The notes beneath the pieces are model-generated. The model was given only the letters and a program-made list of their open reading frames with translations, did no database searches and was not told the DNA's origin. The position numbers were made by a program, and so were the translations under genes. A stretch of DNA of 64,000 nt from 66-474 sp035281745 (GTDB lineage: Bacteria; Pseudomonadota; Gammaproteobacteria; Xanthomonadales; Rhodanobacteraceae), in contig DATEDI010000040.1 in assembly GCA_035281745.1 (NCBI GenBank), positions 62,001 through 126,000 of the forward strand, written 5' to 3'. Below, one piece after another: positions 16,609 through 25,419 of the stretch. Positions within the stretch are counted from its first letter, which is position 1; every line of letters starts with the position of its first letter.

Positions 16609-17571
16609 TCACGGCCGGCGCGCAAGCTCCGGGTTGTCCCGCGTCACCGGCATCAAGTCCTTCTTCGAGACGCCCAGCCACAGCAGCATCGGGCTGGCGA
16701 AGAAGATCGACGAGAGCGTGCCGACCAGGATGCCGATCAGCATGGTGATCGCGAAACCGTGCACCGCGTCGCCGCCGAACAGCCACAGCGACGCCATGGT
16801 GATCGCGGTGAACAACGAGGTGATGATGGTGCGCGACAAGGTGTTGTTGATCGCGCGGTTGAGGATCTGCGGGGTATCGGACTTGCGCGTCAGGCGGAAC
16901 AGTTCACGCACGCGGTCGAAAACCACCACCTTGTCGTTGATCGAATAACCGATCACCGCGAGGATCGACGCCAGCACGGTCATGTCGAACTCGCGCTGCA
17001 CCAGCGCGATGATGCCGACGGTGATCACCGTATCGTGGATTTCGCTGGCCACCGCGGCGAACGCGAAACGCTTTTCGAAGCGCGCCCACAGGTAGACCAT
17101 GATGCCGATGATCACCACGATCGCGGCATAGATGCCGCTGGTCTTCAGTTCCTGACCGACTTCGGGGCCGACGAAGTCGGGTGGCTTCGCCAGCTTCGCA
17201 CCCGAATTGGACGCGAGCAACGCCGCCATCACGTGCTTGGACACTGCGCCCGCGACCTCGTCCGGACTTTGCTTGGCACCGGTATCCTTCGGCGGCTGCA
17301 GGCGAATGGAGACCTCGCGCGTGCCGCCCATGCTTTGCACGACCGCGTGGCCGAAACCGGCCTTGGTCAAGGCACTGCGCACGTCGCCGACGTTGACGGG
17401 CTTGTCGTAACCCACGTTGAGCAGGATGCCGCCGGTGAAGTCGAGACCGTAGTTCATCCCCTTCACGGTGATGGCCCACACCGACACGATCAGCAGGATC
17501 GCCGAGATGACGATGCTGACCTTGCGCATGCCAAGGAAGTTGATGTTGAGATCGTGGTGGAAGATTTCCAT
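16609..17571 (-). CDS. secF: Protein translocase subunit SecF
   Basis: This 320-residue inner-membrane protein partners SecD, using the proton gradient to assist late steps of Sec export. Six transmembrane helices are visible, with the first periplasmic domain between helix 1 (SIVISAILLIVSVWAI, near residue 20) and helix 2. The signature LDFTGGILLNV follows helix 1, and VIGYSINDKVVVFDRVRE sits in helix 4/5. The start matches the family N-terminus and the length is standard. It is the last gene of yajC-secD-secF, 46 bases after secD. Confidence 0.97.
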   Translation of the reverse strand: MEIFHHDLNINFLGMRKVSIVISAILLIVSVWAITVKGMNYGLDFTGGILLNVGYDKPVNVGDVRSALTKAGFGHAVVQSMGGTREVSIRLQPPKDTGAKQSPDEVAGAVSKHVMAALLASNSGAKLAKPPDFVGPEVGQELKTSGIYAAIVVIIGIMVYLWARFEKRFAFAAVASEIHDTVITVGIIALVQREFDMTVLASILAVIGYSINDKVVVFDRVRELFRLTRKSDTPQILNRAINNTLSRTIITSLFTAITMASLWLFGGDAVHGFAITMLIGILVGTLSSIFFASPMLLWLGVSKKDLMPVTRDNPELARRP

Positions 17572-17617
17572 GGATGTTCGTCGTGTCTCGATGGCAAAAC
17601 GCCGCGTGATTTCAGCC

Positions 17618-19480
17618 TCAGACCCAGAGCGTCTTGAGCTTGCGTTTGCGGCCGCCGTGGATCAGCGCGGTGATCGCGTGGGTCATGGTTACCGAGGTGA
17701 ACAGTGAAGTCGAAATACCAATGAACAGCGTGACGCCGAAGCCCTTGATCGCGCCCGAGCCCACGGTGATGAGACCCAGCGCCGCCAGCAAGTGGGTGAC
17801 GTTGGCGTCCAGGATCACCGACCACGCCTTCTCGTAACCCGCGCGAATCGACGCCAGTGGCGTCGAGCCGTTGCGCAATTCTTCGCGGATGCGTTCGCAG
17901 ATCAGCACGTTGGCGTCGATCGCCATCCCGAGCGTCAGCACGATACCGGCGATGCCCGGCATGGTCAGCGTCACGCCGATCGCCGACATCACCGCGATCA
18001 GGATCAGAAGGTTGAATACCAGCGCGATGTCCGCGACCAGCCCGAACAGTCGGTAGTAGATCGCCGCGGCCAGCAGTACCAGCGCCAGCCCCAGGATCAC
18101 CGCGCGCTCGCCCTTCTTGATGTTGTCCTGACCGAGACTGGGCCCGATCACGTACTGCTCGACGATATCCATCGGCGCCGCCAGCGAACCCGAACGCAGC
18201 ATCAGCGAAAGCGTCTGCGCTTCCTGCTGCGAAAGGCCTGTGGTCTGGAATTTCTTGCCGAACACGCCCTGGATTACCGCGTTGTTGAGCACCGTCTCGG
18301 TGGTCTTGGAGGAATGCACTTCCTTGCCGTCGACGATCTTCACCACCGGCGTGGTTTCGATGTAGACGACACCCATGCGCTTGCCGACATTCTCGGTGGT
18401 GAAATCCAGCATCTTGCGCGCGCCGGTGGAGTTGAGCGTCACGTTGACGTTCGGCATTCCGGTTTGCTGGTCGTAGCCCGACGAGGCATCGACCAATTCG
18501 TCGCCACTCACGAGCACGCGCTTCTTCAGCACCACCGGGGTGCCGTCCTTCATGTAGTACAGGCGGTCATCCGGGGGCACATCGCCGGTGCGTGCGGCCT
18601 CCTGCGGATTCACGTTCGGATCGTCCGCGTGGTATTCCAGCGTGGCGACCGACCCCAGCACGCGCTTGGCTTCGGCAGTGTCCTGCACGCCCGGCAGCTC
18701 CACGACGATGCGCGTCTGGCCTTGTTGCTGGATCAACGGTTCCGACACGCCCAGCGCATTGACGCGATTGCGCAGGGTGGTGACGTTTTGGGTGATGGTG
18801 GTCTGTGCAAGTTTCTGCAGCACGTCCGGCTTGATCTCCGCGTGCAATGCATAGCCACCACCAGGTGTACGACTGTCGCTGAAAGTGAGATCGGTTGCGT
18901 CGCCGCGGATCGCGGCTTCGGCACGGTCACGGTCGTCGGACGTCTTGAATACGGCCTGCACGCCATCACCGCTCAACGACACGGAATCGGCCGGGATCTG
19001 CTTCTGGCGCAGCATGGAACGGATGTCGTCCAGGTAGCGCTGCTGCTGCTTCTGCAGCACCGCGTTCTGGTCCACCGCCATCAGGAAGTGCACGCCGCCC
19101 TGCAGGTCGAGGCCCAGCGGCATCGCGTGCGCGCCGATCTTCTGCAGCCAGGACGGCACCGTGGTCGCGAGATTCAACGCGACCGTATAGTCATCGCCGA
19201 GTGCCCCGCGCAACACGTCGGAACCACGCAACTGCACGTCGGTGTTGGCAAAACGCACCAGCATGCTGTCCTTCTCGATCGAGATGTCCTGATAGGACAC
19301 GTTGGCCTTGTCGAGATCGGTGGCGACCTTCTTCTGCAGGGTCGCGTCCACCTTGGCATCGCGGTTGGCCACGATCTGCACGGCAGGTTGTGGCCGGAAC
19401 GCATTGGGCGCGGCGTACAGGAGGCCGAGCACCATCGCGAGGGCGACCAGCCAATATCTCCAGCGGGGAAAGTCGATCAT
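17618..19480 (-). CDS. secD: Protein translocase subunit SecD
   Basis: A 620-residue inner-membrane protein with a large periplasmic domain that pulls preproteins across the membrane. Helix 1 (WRYWLVALAMVLGLLYAAPNAF) is near residue 7. The P1 region has GLDLQGGVHFLMAVD (near residue 125), and the C-terminal five-helix bundle has TLGMAIDANVLICERIREEL. The length is normal for gammaproteobacterial SecD. It lies 49 bases downstream of yajC on the same strand. Confidence 0.97.
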   Translation of the reverse strand: MIDFPRWRYWLVALAMVLGLLYAAPNAFRPQPAVQIVANRDAKVDATLQKKVATDLDKANVSYQDISIEKDSMLVRFANTDVQLRGSDVLRGALGDDYTVALNLATTVPSWLQKIGAHAMPLGLDLQGGVHFLMAVDQNAVLQKQQQRYLDDIRSMLRQKQIPADSVSLSGDGVQAVFKTSDDRDRAEAAIRGDATDLTFSDSRTPGGGYALHAEIKPDVLQKLAQTTITQNVTTLRNRVNALGVSEPLIQQQGQTRIVVELPGVQDTAEAKRVLGSVATLEYHADDPNVNPQEAARTGDVPPDDRLYYMKDGTPVVLKKRVLVSGDELVDASSGYDQQTGMPNVNVTLNSTGARKMLDFTTENVGKRMGVVYIETTPVVKIVDGKEVHSSKTTETVLNNAVIQGVFGKKFQTTGLSQQEAQTLSLMLRSGSLAAPMDIVEQYVIGPSLGQDNIKKGERAVILGLALVLLAAAIYYRLFGLVADIALVFNLLILIAVMSAIGVTLTMPGIAGIVLTLGMAIDANVLICERIREELRNGSTPLASIRAGYEKAWSVILDANVTHLLAALGLITVGSGAIKGFGVTLFIGISTSLFTSVTMTHAITALIHGGRKRKLKTLWV

Positions 19481-19529
19481 GGTTCGGGAAAAGTGGTCTG
19501 CGCGAATGAAGGCACGCCCGGCGGCATGC

Positions 19530-19856
19530 TCAGGAGGATTTCAGCGTGCCCTTTGGCAACACATTGGAGACGGCACCCTTCTGTACCCGGATATGCACGT
19601 TGTCGGCCACTTCCACCGTCAGGAAGTGCTCGCCGACGTTCTCCACGCGGCCCAGGATGCCGGCCGCAATCACTTCGTCGCCCTTGGCGATCTCCGAAAT
19701 CATCTTGCGCTGCTCCTTGGCGCGTTTCTGCTGCGGACGGATCAGCAGGAAATAAAACACCACGAACAGCAGGATCAGGAAGCCGAACGAGTACATCGGG
19801 TTCGGTTCGCCCGCCGCGGCGGGCGCCGCAGCGGCGGCGAAAAGGGTCGAAAACAT
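19530..19856 (-). CDS. yajC: Preprotein translocase accessory subunit YajC
   Basis: A 108-residue SecDF-associated membrane protein. One helix (YSFGFLILLFVVFYFLLIRPQ) near residues 23-43 is followed by a small cytoplasmic domain with RAKEQRKMISEIAKGDEVIA. The chosen ATG (MFSTLF) gives the usual YajC length; the in-frame codons upstream lack a better ribosome site. It heads the yajC-secD-secF operon. The tgt and queA genes that often precede yajC are absent, replaced by a divergent asparaginase gene. Confidence 0.94.
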   Translation of the reverse strand: MFSTLFAAAAAPAAAGEPNPMYSFGFLILLFVVFYFLLIRPQQKRAKEQRKMISEIAKGDEVIAAGILGRVENVGEHFLTVEVADNVHIRVQKGAVSNVLPKGTLKSS

Positions 19857-20036
19857 GTGGGACTCTCGGTTGTGGGGCGGCCGCAACAGCGGCTGGTCTG
19901 CCCAAAAGACAGCGGATTATGCCACGGTCGGCCGCCCGGCGCATGCGCCGCAAGACATTGATCGGCCGAGCCGTGACGCAGGTTGGACACCCTGCGATAA
20001 TTCCGGGTTCCGCAAAACCCCGAAGGAACCGCCACG

Positions 20037-20525
20037 ATGCAGCACCTCACGGTGGTCACCACCGGCGGCACGATCGACAAGGTGTACTTCGACGCCAAGT
20101 CGGATTACCAGATCGGCGCGCCGCAGATCGGAGAAATCCTCACGCAACTGGGCGTCGCCTTCGAGTTCGACGTGGTGCCGGTGCTGCGCAAGGACAGCCT
20201 CGAGATGACCGACGTCGATCGCGCGGCGATCCGCGACACCGTCGTGGGTCAGCCGCACCGGCACATCCTGATCACCCACGGTACCGACACCATGGTTGAA
20301 ACCGCGCGCACGCTGGCCGGGATACCCGGCAAGACCATCGTGCTGACGGGTGCGCTGAACCCCGCGCGCTTCCAGGGCTCGGACGCGGTGTTCAACATTG
20401 GCTGCGCGGTGGGCGCGGTGCAGACGCTCGACCACGGGGTGTGGATCGCGATGAACGGCCGCATCTGGGATCCCGCGCATGTACGCAAGAACCGCTCGGC
20501 GAACCGCTTCGAGGAAGCACGATAG
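20037..20525 (+). CDS. Single-domain asparaginase (N-terminal domain only)
   Basis: At 162 residues this is about half the length of a normal type I/II L-asparaginase. It matches only the N-terminal catalytic domain, with the nucleophile motif TTGGTID near residue 9 and the second catalytic motif ITHGTDTMVETA near residue 80. The coding sequence is intact, with an AAGGAA ribosome site and a clean stop, so it is not an obvious recent truncation. Short asparaginase-domain proteins of this size are widespread in proteobacteria. Without the C-terminal domain that helps form the intersubunit active site in full-length enzymes, activity is uncertain. Confidence 0.88.
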   Translation: MQHLTVVTTGGTIDKVYFDAKSDYQIGAPQIGEILTQLGVAFEFDVVPVLRKDSLEMTDVDRAAIRDTVVGQPHRHILITHGTDTMVETARTLAGIPGKTIVLTGALNPARFQGSDAVFNIGCAVGAVQTLDHGVWIAMNGRIWDPAHVRKNRSANRFEEAR

Positions 20526-20548
20526 CGATCCGTCGCTTCCGCGGATCC

Positions 20549-20576
20549 AAAAAAGAGCCCGGCATGCGCCGGGCTC
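20549..20576 (-). terminator. Rho-independent terminator after first S53 peptidase gene
   Basis: Read on the minus strand, a 9-bp stem (GAGCCCGGC and complement, 4-base loop) is followed by six T residues. It lies 26 bases after the stop of the S53 gene. On the plus strand there is no T-run, so it serves the minus strand. Confidence 0.9.
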
Positions 20577-20601
20577 GGAATGGCGATGTGACGTTTCGAC
20601 G

Positions 20602-22197
20602 TCAGAGTGATCCGGCCGCCTGGCTCATGATGATGCTGCCGAAGCCGGTGGTGTAATCCCAACCCGGCGCCGCGCTCTCGGCACCATTGCTGCCGGACGT
20701 CACGTCGTGAAACGCCGATGCCGGCAACTGGTAGAGCTTCGGCGCGGCGAAGCCGATGCCCGTGCCCTTCGCGGCGATCATGCGGGCCCAGAAGCCGACG
20801 AACAGCGGCGATGACAGGCTGGTGCCGCCGTACTGCGCCTGGCTGCCATTGACGATGATGATGGCGCCGCTATTGGGATCGGCATCAAACGCGATATCGG
20901 GCACGCCGCGATACTGGCTGCCGGCGTTCTGGCCGACGCCCACCTGCCAGCTCGGAATCGGCTCGAAGGTGCTGGGGCTGCCACCCGTACCAGACCACAC
21001 CGTCTCGCCCTGCCAAGTCGTGGTCGTGGCGTTCAGCGTGGTGCCGCCCACCGCCACTACATACGGCGAACTGGCTGGCCAACTCGGAGTCGTGCCGTGG
21101 GGACCACCCCGACCGCACTCGTTGGCGCCCGAATCGCCCGAGGACACCGAGAACGTCTGGCCCTGCGCATCGGCCTGCTGGAAGATCGCATCGGCGGCGG
21201 CGGCCGAACCGTCGCCCTGGGCCGAAGTCTCGCATTCGCCCAGCGACACGTTGATGACCTTGGCAACGTTCGCGTTCACCACGGTATTGAAGTCGGCCAC
21301 CATGCTGGAATTCAGCAGCGTGGGGATGTTGTAGAACACGATCTTGCCGACCTGGCCGCCGCCCATGCCGACGATGTCCTGGCTATCGAGATCCCACTCG
21401 GCCGTGCCGCTGGTATCGGTGCCGGTACCGCCGGTGTTGACGATCTGCGTCGTCACCGTCGCCAGGCCGTTTTGCGAAGTGAAGGTGTTGAGATCGGAAA
21501 GCGTCTGGGTGAGATCGCCGTTCGAGATGATGCCCACGGTCACACCGGCCGCGGTCGGCAGGCTGGTGCCGCCGTAGATCGACGGGAACTTGGTCGGGTT
21601 GTGGCCGATGATGGAACCGCCGCCGCCACCGCCGGGCTTGCCCTTCATGACATGGCCAATGGGGTGCGGCACATGCACCGTCTGCAGACCGATCACGCCG
21701 CTCACGCCGTGCAGCGAGGCTGGAACCGCCGCGTCGCTGGCATTGGCGAAGGCGCTGCGGCCGTCATGGGTATGCACGCGCACCAGATTCACATGAAACG
21801 CGGACTGCACGGCCGCCGCGGGCGCGGTCGCGGAAACCAGCAGACGGTTGGACGAGATGCTGACGTCGGAGAAGCCGTGCTGCGTGAGCCAGGCCGCGAC
21901 GGCATTTGCGTCGGCCTCGCTCGGCCCGTACTGCGCGGTGAATTGGGCAGGCGTCAGGTTGGGATGGTTGGGATGGGCGATGAAGGCCTGCAGTTGCGCC
22001 TCGTTGCGCAATTGCAGCGATACCGACACCCGCATCGATTGGGCAAGCGACATCGGCCCCGTCACCATGTCGCCGGCGTGCAGCGTCGCCGCCTGCGCCA
22101 CCAGCTTGGTGCCGACAGGCGCCGCAGCGCAGGCCAGCGAGGCGATGGCAAGGCCAAGGCCTGTCACCAGAGTTTTCATATGCAACTTGTGTGACAT
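20602..22197 (-). CDS. S53 family serine-carboxyl peptidase (sedolisin/pro-kumamolisin)
   Basis: A 531-residue secreted endopeptidase of the sedolisin family, typically active at acidic pH. A signal peptide covers residues 1 to about 26. The pro-kumamolisin prodomain (about 35-190) has FTAQYGPSEADANAVAAWL. A Gly-rich linker (GKPGGGGGGS) precedes the catalytic domain. The catalytic Glu and Asp are in AEWDLDSQDIVG, the oxyanion Asp in SSGDSGANECG, and the Ser in GGTSLSSPLF. The C-terminal calcium-site region has PGWDYTTGFGS. The start ATG has GAGGAG six bases upstream; a second ATG six codons in is less well placed. It has a paralogue at 23033-25048 and shares an upstream motif with it. Confidence 0.95.
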   Translation of the reverse strand: MSHKLHMKTLVTGLGLAIASLACAAAPVGTKLVAQAATLHAGDMVTGPMSLAQSMRVSVSLQLRNEAQLQAFIAHPNHPNLTPAQFTAQYGPSEADANAVAAWLTQHGFSDVSISSNRLLVSATAPAAAVQSAFHVNLVRVHTHDGRSAFANASDAAVPASLHGVSGVIGLQTVHVPHPIGHVMKGKPGGGGGGSIIGHNPTKFPSIYGGTSLPTAAGVTVGIISNGDLTQTLSDLNTFTSQNGLATVTTQIVNTGGTGTDTSGTAEWDLDSQDIVGMGGGQVGKIVFYNIPTLLNSSMVADFNTVVNANVAKVINVSLGECETSAQGDGSAAAADAIFQQADAQGQTFSVSSGDSGANECGRGGPHGTTPSWPASSPYVVAVGGTTLNATTTTWQGETVWSGTGGSPSTFEPIPSWQVGVGQNAGSQYRGVPDIAFDADPNSGAIIIVNGSQAQYGGTSLSSPLFVGFWARMIAAKGTGIGFAAPKLYQLPASAFHDVTSGSNGAESAAPGWDYTTGFGSIIMSQAAGSL

Positions 22198-22408
22198 CGA
22201 GATCTCCTCAGGAAGTGCACGAAGACGATCGAACTTGCGATTTTCCACGCACGATTCCGTGCACGGAGACCCGTGCCGGACACCACCTCCCCTGCCGATT
22301 CGCCATTCCAGCCGAAACCGCATGCGCGGAACACCCAGATCGACGTTTGCAGACCACCTGGACGCGCCCTCGCGCGCACAAGCCAAGAAACATTAGTCTT
22401 GTTTGTGA

Positions 22409-22430
22409 TTCCGAGTCACGCTGCAATGCA
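22409..22430 (-). promoter_or_regulatory. Motif shared by both S53 peptidase upstream regions, copy 1
   Basis: Plus-strand bases here read TTCCGAGTCACGCTGCAATG followed by CA. They match 19 of 22 positions at 25264-25285. The motif lies 212 bases from the start of its peptidase gene; the other copy lies 216 bases from its own. An A/T-rich stretch borders it on the gene side, as in a promoter. The binding factor is unknown. Confidence 0.55.
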
Positions 22431-22476
22431 CCACTGCCCTCGCAAGCGATGCAGTTCAGCGGAAGGCGCTGCGAAC

Positions 22477-22890
22477 CTAGTGCCGGATGCCTCCCATCAG
22501 GTGGGTTGGCCGGCTGCGCAATACCCATGCTGCAAGCGCAAGCACCAGCAATGCCGGCGTCGCCCAGTACAACAGCACCAGCAGGCCCCGCAGCGGCCCC
22601 CGCGATTGGGTGAACAACTGGCTGGCGGCGGTGGCCGGCGACGCCATGATCGAGGGATAGGCATCGGCGAACGCGGCGTCCGCCACGTGCTGGCCCGATG
22701 AACCCGTGTGCGCGGTCAGCGGTTCGCCCAGCGCGATGTAGGTGTGCAACAGCGGCGCGTTGGCGCGCGCGGAAGATGCAAGCGCGGGGCCGATTTCAGG
22801 TGCACGCGCCAGCGAGCCGTACAGCCACGCATTGAATGCCAGGCACAGCACGAACAGCGTGAACAACACTCCGTATTTGCGCCAGTGCAT
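22477..22890 (-). CDS. Small membrane protein between two S53 peptidase genes
   Basis: A 137-residue protein I do not recognise. One hydrophobic segment lies near residues 6-24 (GVLFTLFVLCLAFNAWLYG) and another near 103-127 (LLVLLYWATPALLVLALAAW). The roughly 80 residues between them are predicted to be periplasmic. The ATG has GGGAGGG eight bases upstream, so translation is well supported. It sits between two secreted S53 peptidase genes on the same strand, after a terminator, and so may have its own promoter. A role in peptidase secretion is possible but nothing in the sequence shows it. Confidence 0.65.
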   Translation of the reverse strand: MHWRKYGVLFTLFVLCLAFNAWLYGSLARAPEIGPALASSARANAPLLHTYIALGEPLTAHTGSSGQHVADAAFADAYPSIMASPATAASQLFTQSRGPLRGLLVLLYWATPALLVLALAAWVLRSRPTHLMGGIRH

Positions 22891-22964
22891 CGGATACCCT
22901 CCCGTACTCGCAAGCATCGCAAGCGGCGCGTGGACGGTCAATGGGCAGCCGGCCGTGGCGGCAA

Positions 22965-22993
22965 GAAAAGGGTCCGGCCGAACGGACGGACCC
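22965..22993 (-). terminator. Rho-independent terminator after second S53 peptidase gene
   Basis: On the minus strand, GGGTCCG and its complement CGGACCC enclose a 10-base loop, followed by CTTTTC. It lies about 40 bases after the peptidase stop codon. Confidence 0.75.
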
Positions 22994-23032
22994 CAAGATT
23001 GCAATGAAACATTCGTGTGACAACGGGTTTCC

Positions 23033-25048
23033 TCAGAACGTCATGCTCCAACCGTTCAAGGTGCCGTAGTCGCCACCATCGCCCCAGGTGTCGTCGTCGA
23101 TCACCTTGAGCTTCCAGGTGCCGTTGCTCGATACCGACGAGGCGTTGATGTCGTACGTCTTGTCGATGTTGCCGTCATTGTTGTAATCGGGGTACTGCAG
23201 GATCGCGTAGGCACCGTTGGGCGCGTACAACACGATCTCCAGATCACCCGACCAGTTGTGCGTGATGTTCACGTGCACCGGCAGGTCGGACGGTGCGGCA
23301 CCCGATTCGCCCGTCACCGAAATATTGCTGGTGGCCGTGCCGTTGTCCGGAATCACGTAATGGTTGTTGTTCGAGAACGTCCCGCCCGGCGGTGGCGGTG
23401 GCGGCGGCGGCGGCGGCGGCGGTGGAGGCGGCGAGGTGCCACCGCCACCGCTGCCGGCCACGTTGCCCACGAAGCTCGCGATGTTGATCGAGCCGAAGCC
23501 GGTCGTGTAGTCCCAGCCCGCCGCGGCCGATTCGCCACCATTGCTGCCCGAAGTCACGTCGTGGAAGTCGGACGAATAATGCGACGCAGCATCCTGATAG
23601 ATAAGCGGCGCTGCAAAGCCGAGGCTCGAATCCGCGGCCAGCGTGCGGGCCCACACGCCCACGAACAGCGGCGAAGCAAGGCTGGTGCCGCCGATCTGTT
23701 CGCTCGAACCGTCCACGATCACCAGTGCCCCGGTGTTGGGGTCGGCATCGAACGCGACGTCCGGCACGCCACGGGTGGAATGCCCCGCGTTTTGGCCCAC
23801 GCCCTGCTGCCAGCTCGGCATCGCCTCGAAGGTGCTGGGGCTGCCGCCGGTGCCGCTCCACACGGTTTCGCCCGTCCAGGTGGTGCCGCTGGTGTTGAGC
23901 GTGGTACCACCGACCGCGACCACGTATTGCGAATCGGCGGGCCAGCTCGGCGTCACGCCGCCGTCGCCGCATTCATCGGCACCGGAATCACCCGACGAGA
24001 TCGAAAACGTGACGCCCTCGGCATCGGCTTCCTGGAACACACTGTCGCCGGTGGCCGCGCCGTTGGTTTCGGTGCCGGTTTCGCAGCCGCCGATCGACAC
24101 ATTCACGACCCGCACCTGGCCGCTGGTGGTGGCCTTGCTGAAACCGTCCACCAGATCCTGCGTGGACAGTTGCGGAATGTCGTACAGGTATAGCGCCTGC
24201 ACGCCACCGCTGACGCCAACGATGTCCTGACTGTCCAGATCCCATTCGCCATCGCCGCTGGTATCGGAACTGCCGCCGTCCACCGTCACCACGTTCATCG
24301 GGATGTTGCCGTAGCCGTTCTGGCTCAGGAACGACTGGAAGTCGTTCAGCACATTGCTCATGCTGCCCTGCGTGATGATGCCGACGCTGATCGACGACGC
24401 GGTGGCGGTGCTGCCGGCTCCATAGATCGATGCGAAGTCGGAGGGACTGTGTCCGCTCTGGGCCTGGGTCGAGGCCATTGGTTTGGCCGGTATCACGTGG
24501 AACTTGTGCACGTTCTGCAGACCCAGCACTTCGTTGACGACACCGTGCAACGCGGCCGGAATGCGCGCCGGCGTGGCATTGGCAAATGCCAGCCGTCCCT
24601 TGCGCGTGCGCACGTTCACCATGCTGGTATGGAACGCCGATTGCACGGTTGCCACCGACGCCTCGCCGGCTACCAGCAGGTTGTCGGGCGTCACCGCGAT
24701 GTCGGTGAAGCCCTGTTTTTGCAGGAATGCCTTGACCTGGTTCACCTGCGCCACGGTCGGCCCGTATTCGGCCATGAACTCGGCGGGGCTGAGGTTCTTG
24801 TGGCGCGGCTTGGCGATGAACGCCCTCAGTTGCGCTTCGTTGCGCCAGTGCAGCGACATGGTCACGCGCATCGGTTTGGTGAGGGCCATCGGCCCGACGA
24901 CCGAATCGCCGGCCCGCAATCGCGTCGCCTGCGTGACAACCGCGGTGTTGGCGCTGCCCACGGAGGGCGCAGCAGCAATGGCCGTCGATCCGACGGCCAG
25001 GCCCATGGCAACGACTAAAGCCTTCAATCTGGGATTGCTTGGCATCAT
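23033..25048 (-). CDS. S53 family peptidase with C-terminal P domain
   Basis: A 671-residue secreted sedolisin-family endopeptidase. It has a signal peptide (about 1-26), a pro-kumamolisin prodomain (about 35-195) and a catalytic domain with GEWDLDSQDIVG (Glu/Asp), SSGDSGADECG (oxyanion Asp) and GGTSLASPLF (Ser). After the GWDYTTGFGS calcium-site region come a Gly-rich stretch and 15 consecutive prolines. A proprotein-convertase-type P domain of about 110 residues follows (SDLPVHVNITHNWSGDLEIV, WKLKVIDDDTWGDGG). The P domain is the main difference from the paralogue at 20602. It may aid substrate or surface binding, or be removed on maturation. The first of two adjacent ATGs is chosen because of the AGGAG upstream. 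Confidence 0.94.
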   Translation of the reverse strand: MMPSNPRLKALVVAMGLAVGSTAIAAAPSVGSANTAVVTQATRLRAGDSVVGPMALTKPMRVTMSLHWRNEAQLRAFIAKPRHKNLSPAEFMAEYGPTVAQVNQVKAFLQKQGFTDIAVTPDNLLVAGEASVATVQSAFHTSMVNVRTRKGRLAFANATPARIPAALHGVVNEVLGLQNVHKFHVIPAKPMASTQAQSGHSPSDFASIYGAGSTATASSISVGIITQGSMSNVLNDFQSFLSQNGYGNIPMNVVTVDGGSSDTSGDGEWDLDSQDIVGVSGGVQALYLYDIPQLSTQDLVDGFSKATTSGQVRVVNVSIGGCETGTETNGAATGDSVFQEADAEGVTFSISSGDSGADECGDGGVTPSWPADSQYVVAVGGTTLNTSGTTWTGETVWSGTGGSPSTFEAMPSWQQGVGQNAGHSTRGVPDVAFDADPNTGALVIVDGSSEQIGGTSLASPLFVGVWARTLAADSSLGFAAPLIYQDAASHYSSDFHDVTSGSNGGESAAAGWDYTTGFGSINIASFVGNVAGSGGGGTSPPPPPPPPPPPPPPPGGTFSNNNHYVIPDNGTATSNISVTGESGAAPSDLPVHVNITHNWSGDLEIVLYAPNGAYAILQYPDYNNDGNIDKTYDINASSVSSNGTWKLKVIDDDTWGDGGDYGTLNGWSMTF
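23387..23431 (-). repeat. Polyproline-coding triplet repeat in S53 peptidase
   Basis: Fifteen consecutive proline codons, of which 11 are CCG (CGG on the plus strand), link the catalytic and P domains. A run of seven identical triplets makes replication slippage likely. Gains or losses would stay in frame and change only linker length. Confidence 0.9.
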
Positions 25049-25263
25049 TGAGCTCCTGCTGATGGGAAGGAGCACGGACACGCCTGGGTGGGCCGCATCC
25101 GTGCGACGCAAATCCGCCATGCGTACTCCCCACCCGGCAGCGAAACCGCCAAGCCCTGCTTGATTCCTCACATATGCCGCGCCGGTCGACACGACGCGAA
25201 TGCGGATTGCCCGGCCGGTGCCCTCAACAACCGGCGAACCCCGCAACCGTAAACAAATGTAAA

Positions 25264-25285
25264 TTCCCGGTCACGCTGCGATGCA
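25264..25285 (-). promoter_or_regulatory. Motif shared by both S53 peptidase upstream regions, copy 2
   Basis: Plus-strand bases read TTCCCGGTCACGCTGCGATG followed by CA, differing from 22409-22430 at three positions. The motif lies 216 bases before the peptidase start, within a 371-base interval whose only other feature is the palindrome at 25333. Confidence 0.55.
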
Positions 25286-25332
25286 GCAACCCATTCAGTG
25301 TGCGGACAGCAACTTGAACGGTAAGAGAGTGC

Positions 25333-25406
25333 GGGGTCAGAGTCGACTTTCCGACCCGCGTTGCAATCTTGCCGAAGGATCCGGATCGAAAGTCGACTCT
25401 GACCCC
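25333..25406. repeat. GGGGTCAGAGT palindromic (REP-like) element, copy 1
   Basis: GGGGTCAGAGTCGACTTTC and its reverse complement AAAGTCGACTCTGACCCC bound a 74-base element. The same terminal sequence, with TGCA in place of CGAC at the centre of the arm, recurs at 48433-48515. Such GGGGTCAGAGT palindromes resemble REP/BIME elements mobilised by RAYT transposases. On the plus strand it ends in GGTTTTTT and could terminate transcription. Confidence 0.8.
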
Positions 25407-25419
25407 GGTTTTTTCGCCG

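Noticed and set aside
23387..23431. CRISPR or minisatellite from the triplet array
   Set aside because: It is a coding proline run within an intact S53 gene. No direct repeats with spacers were seen anywhere in the window.
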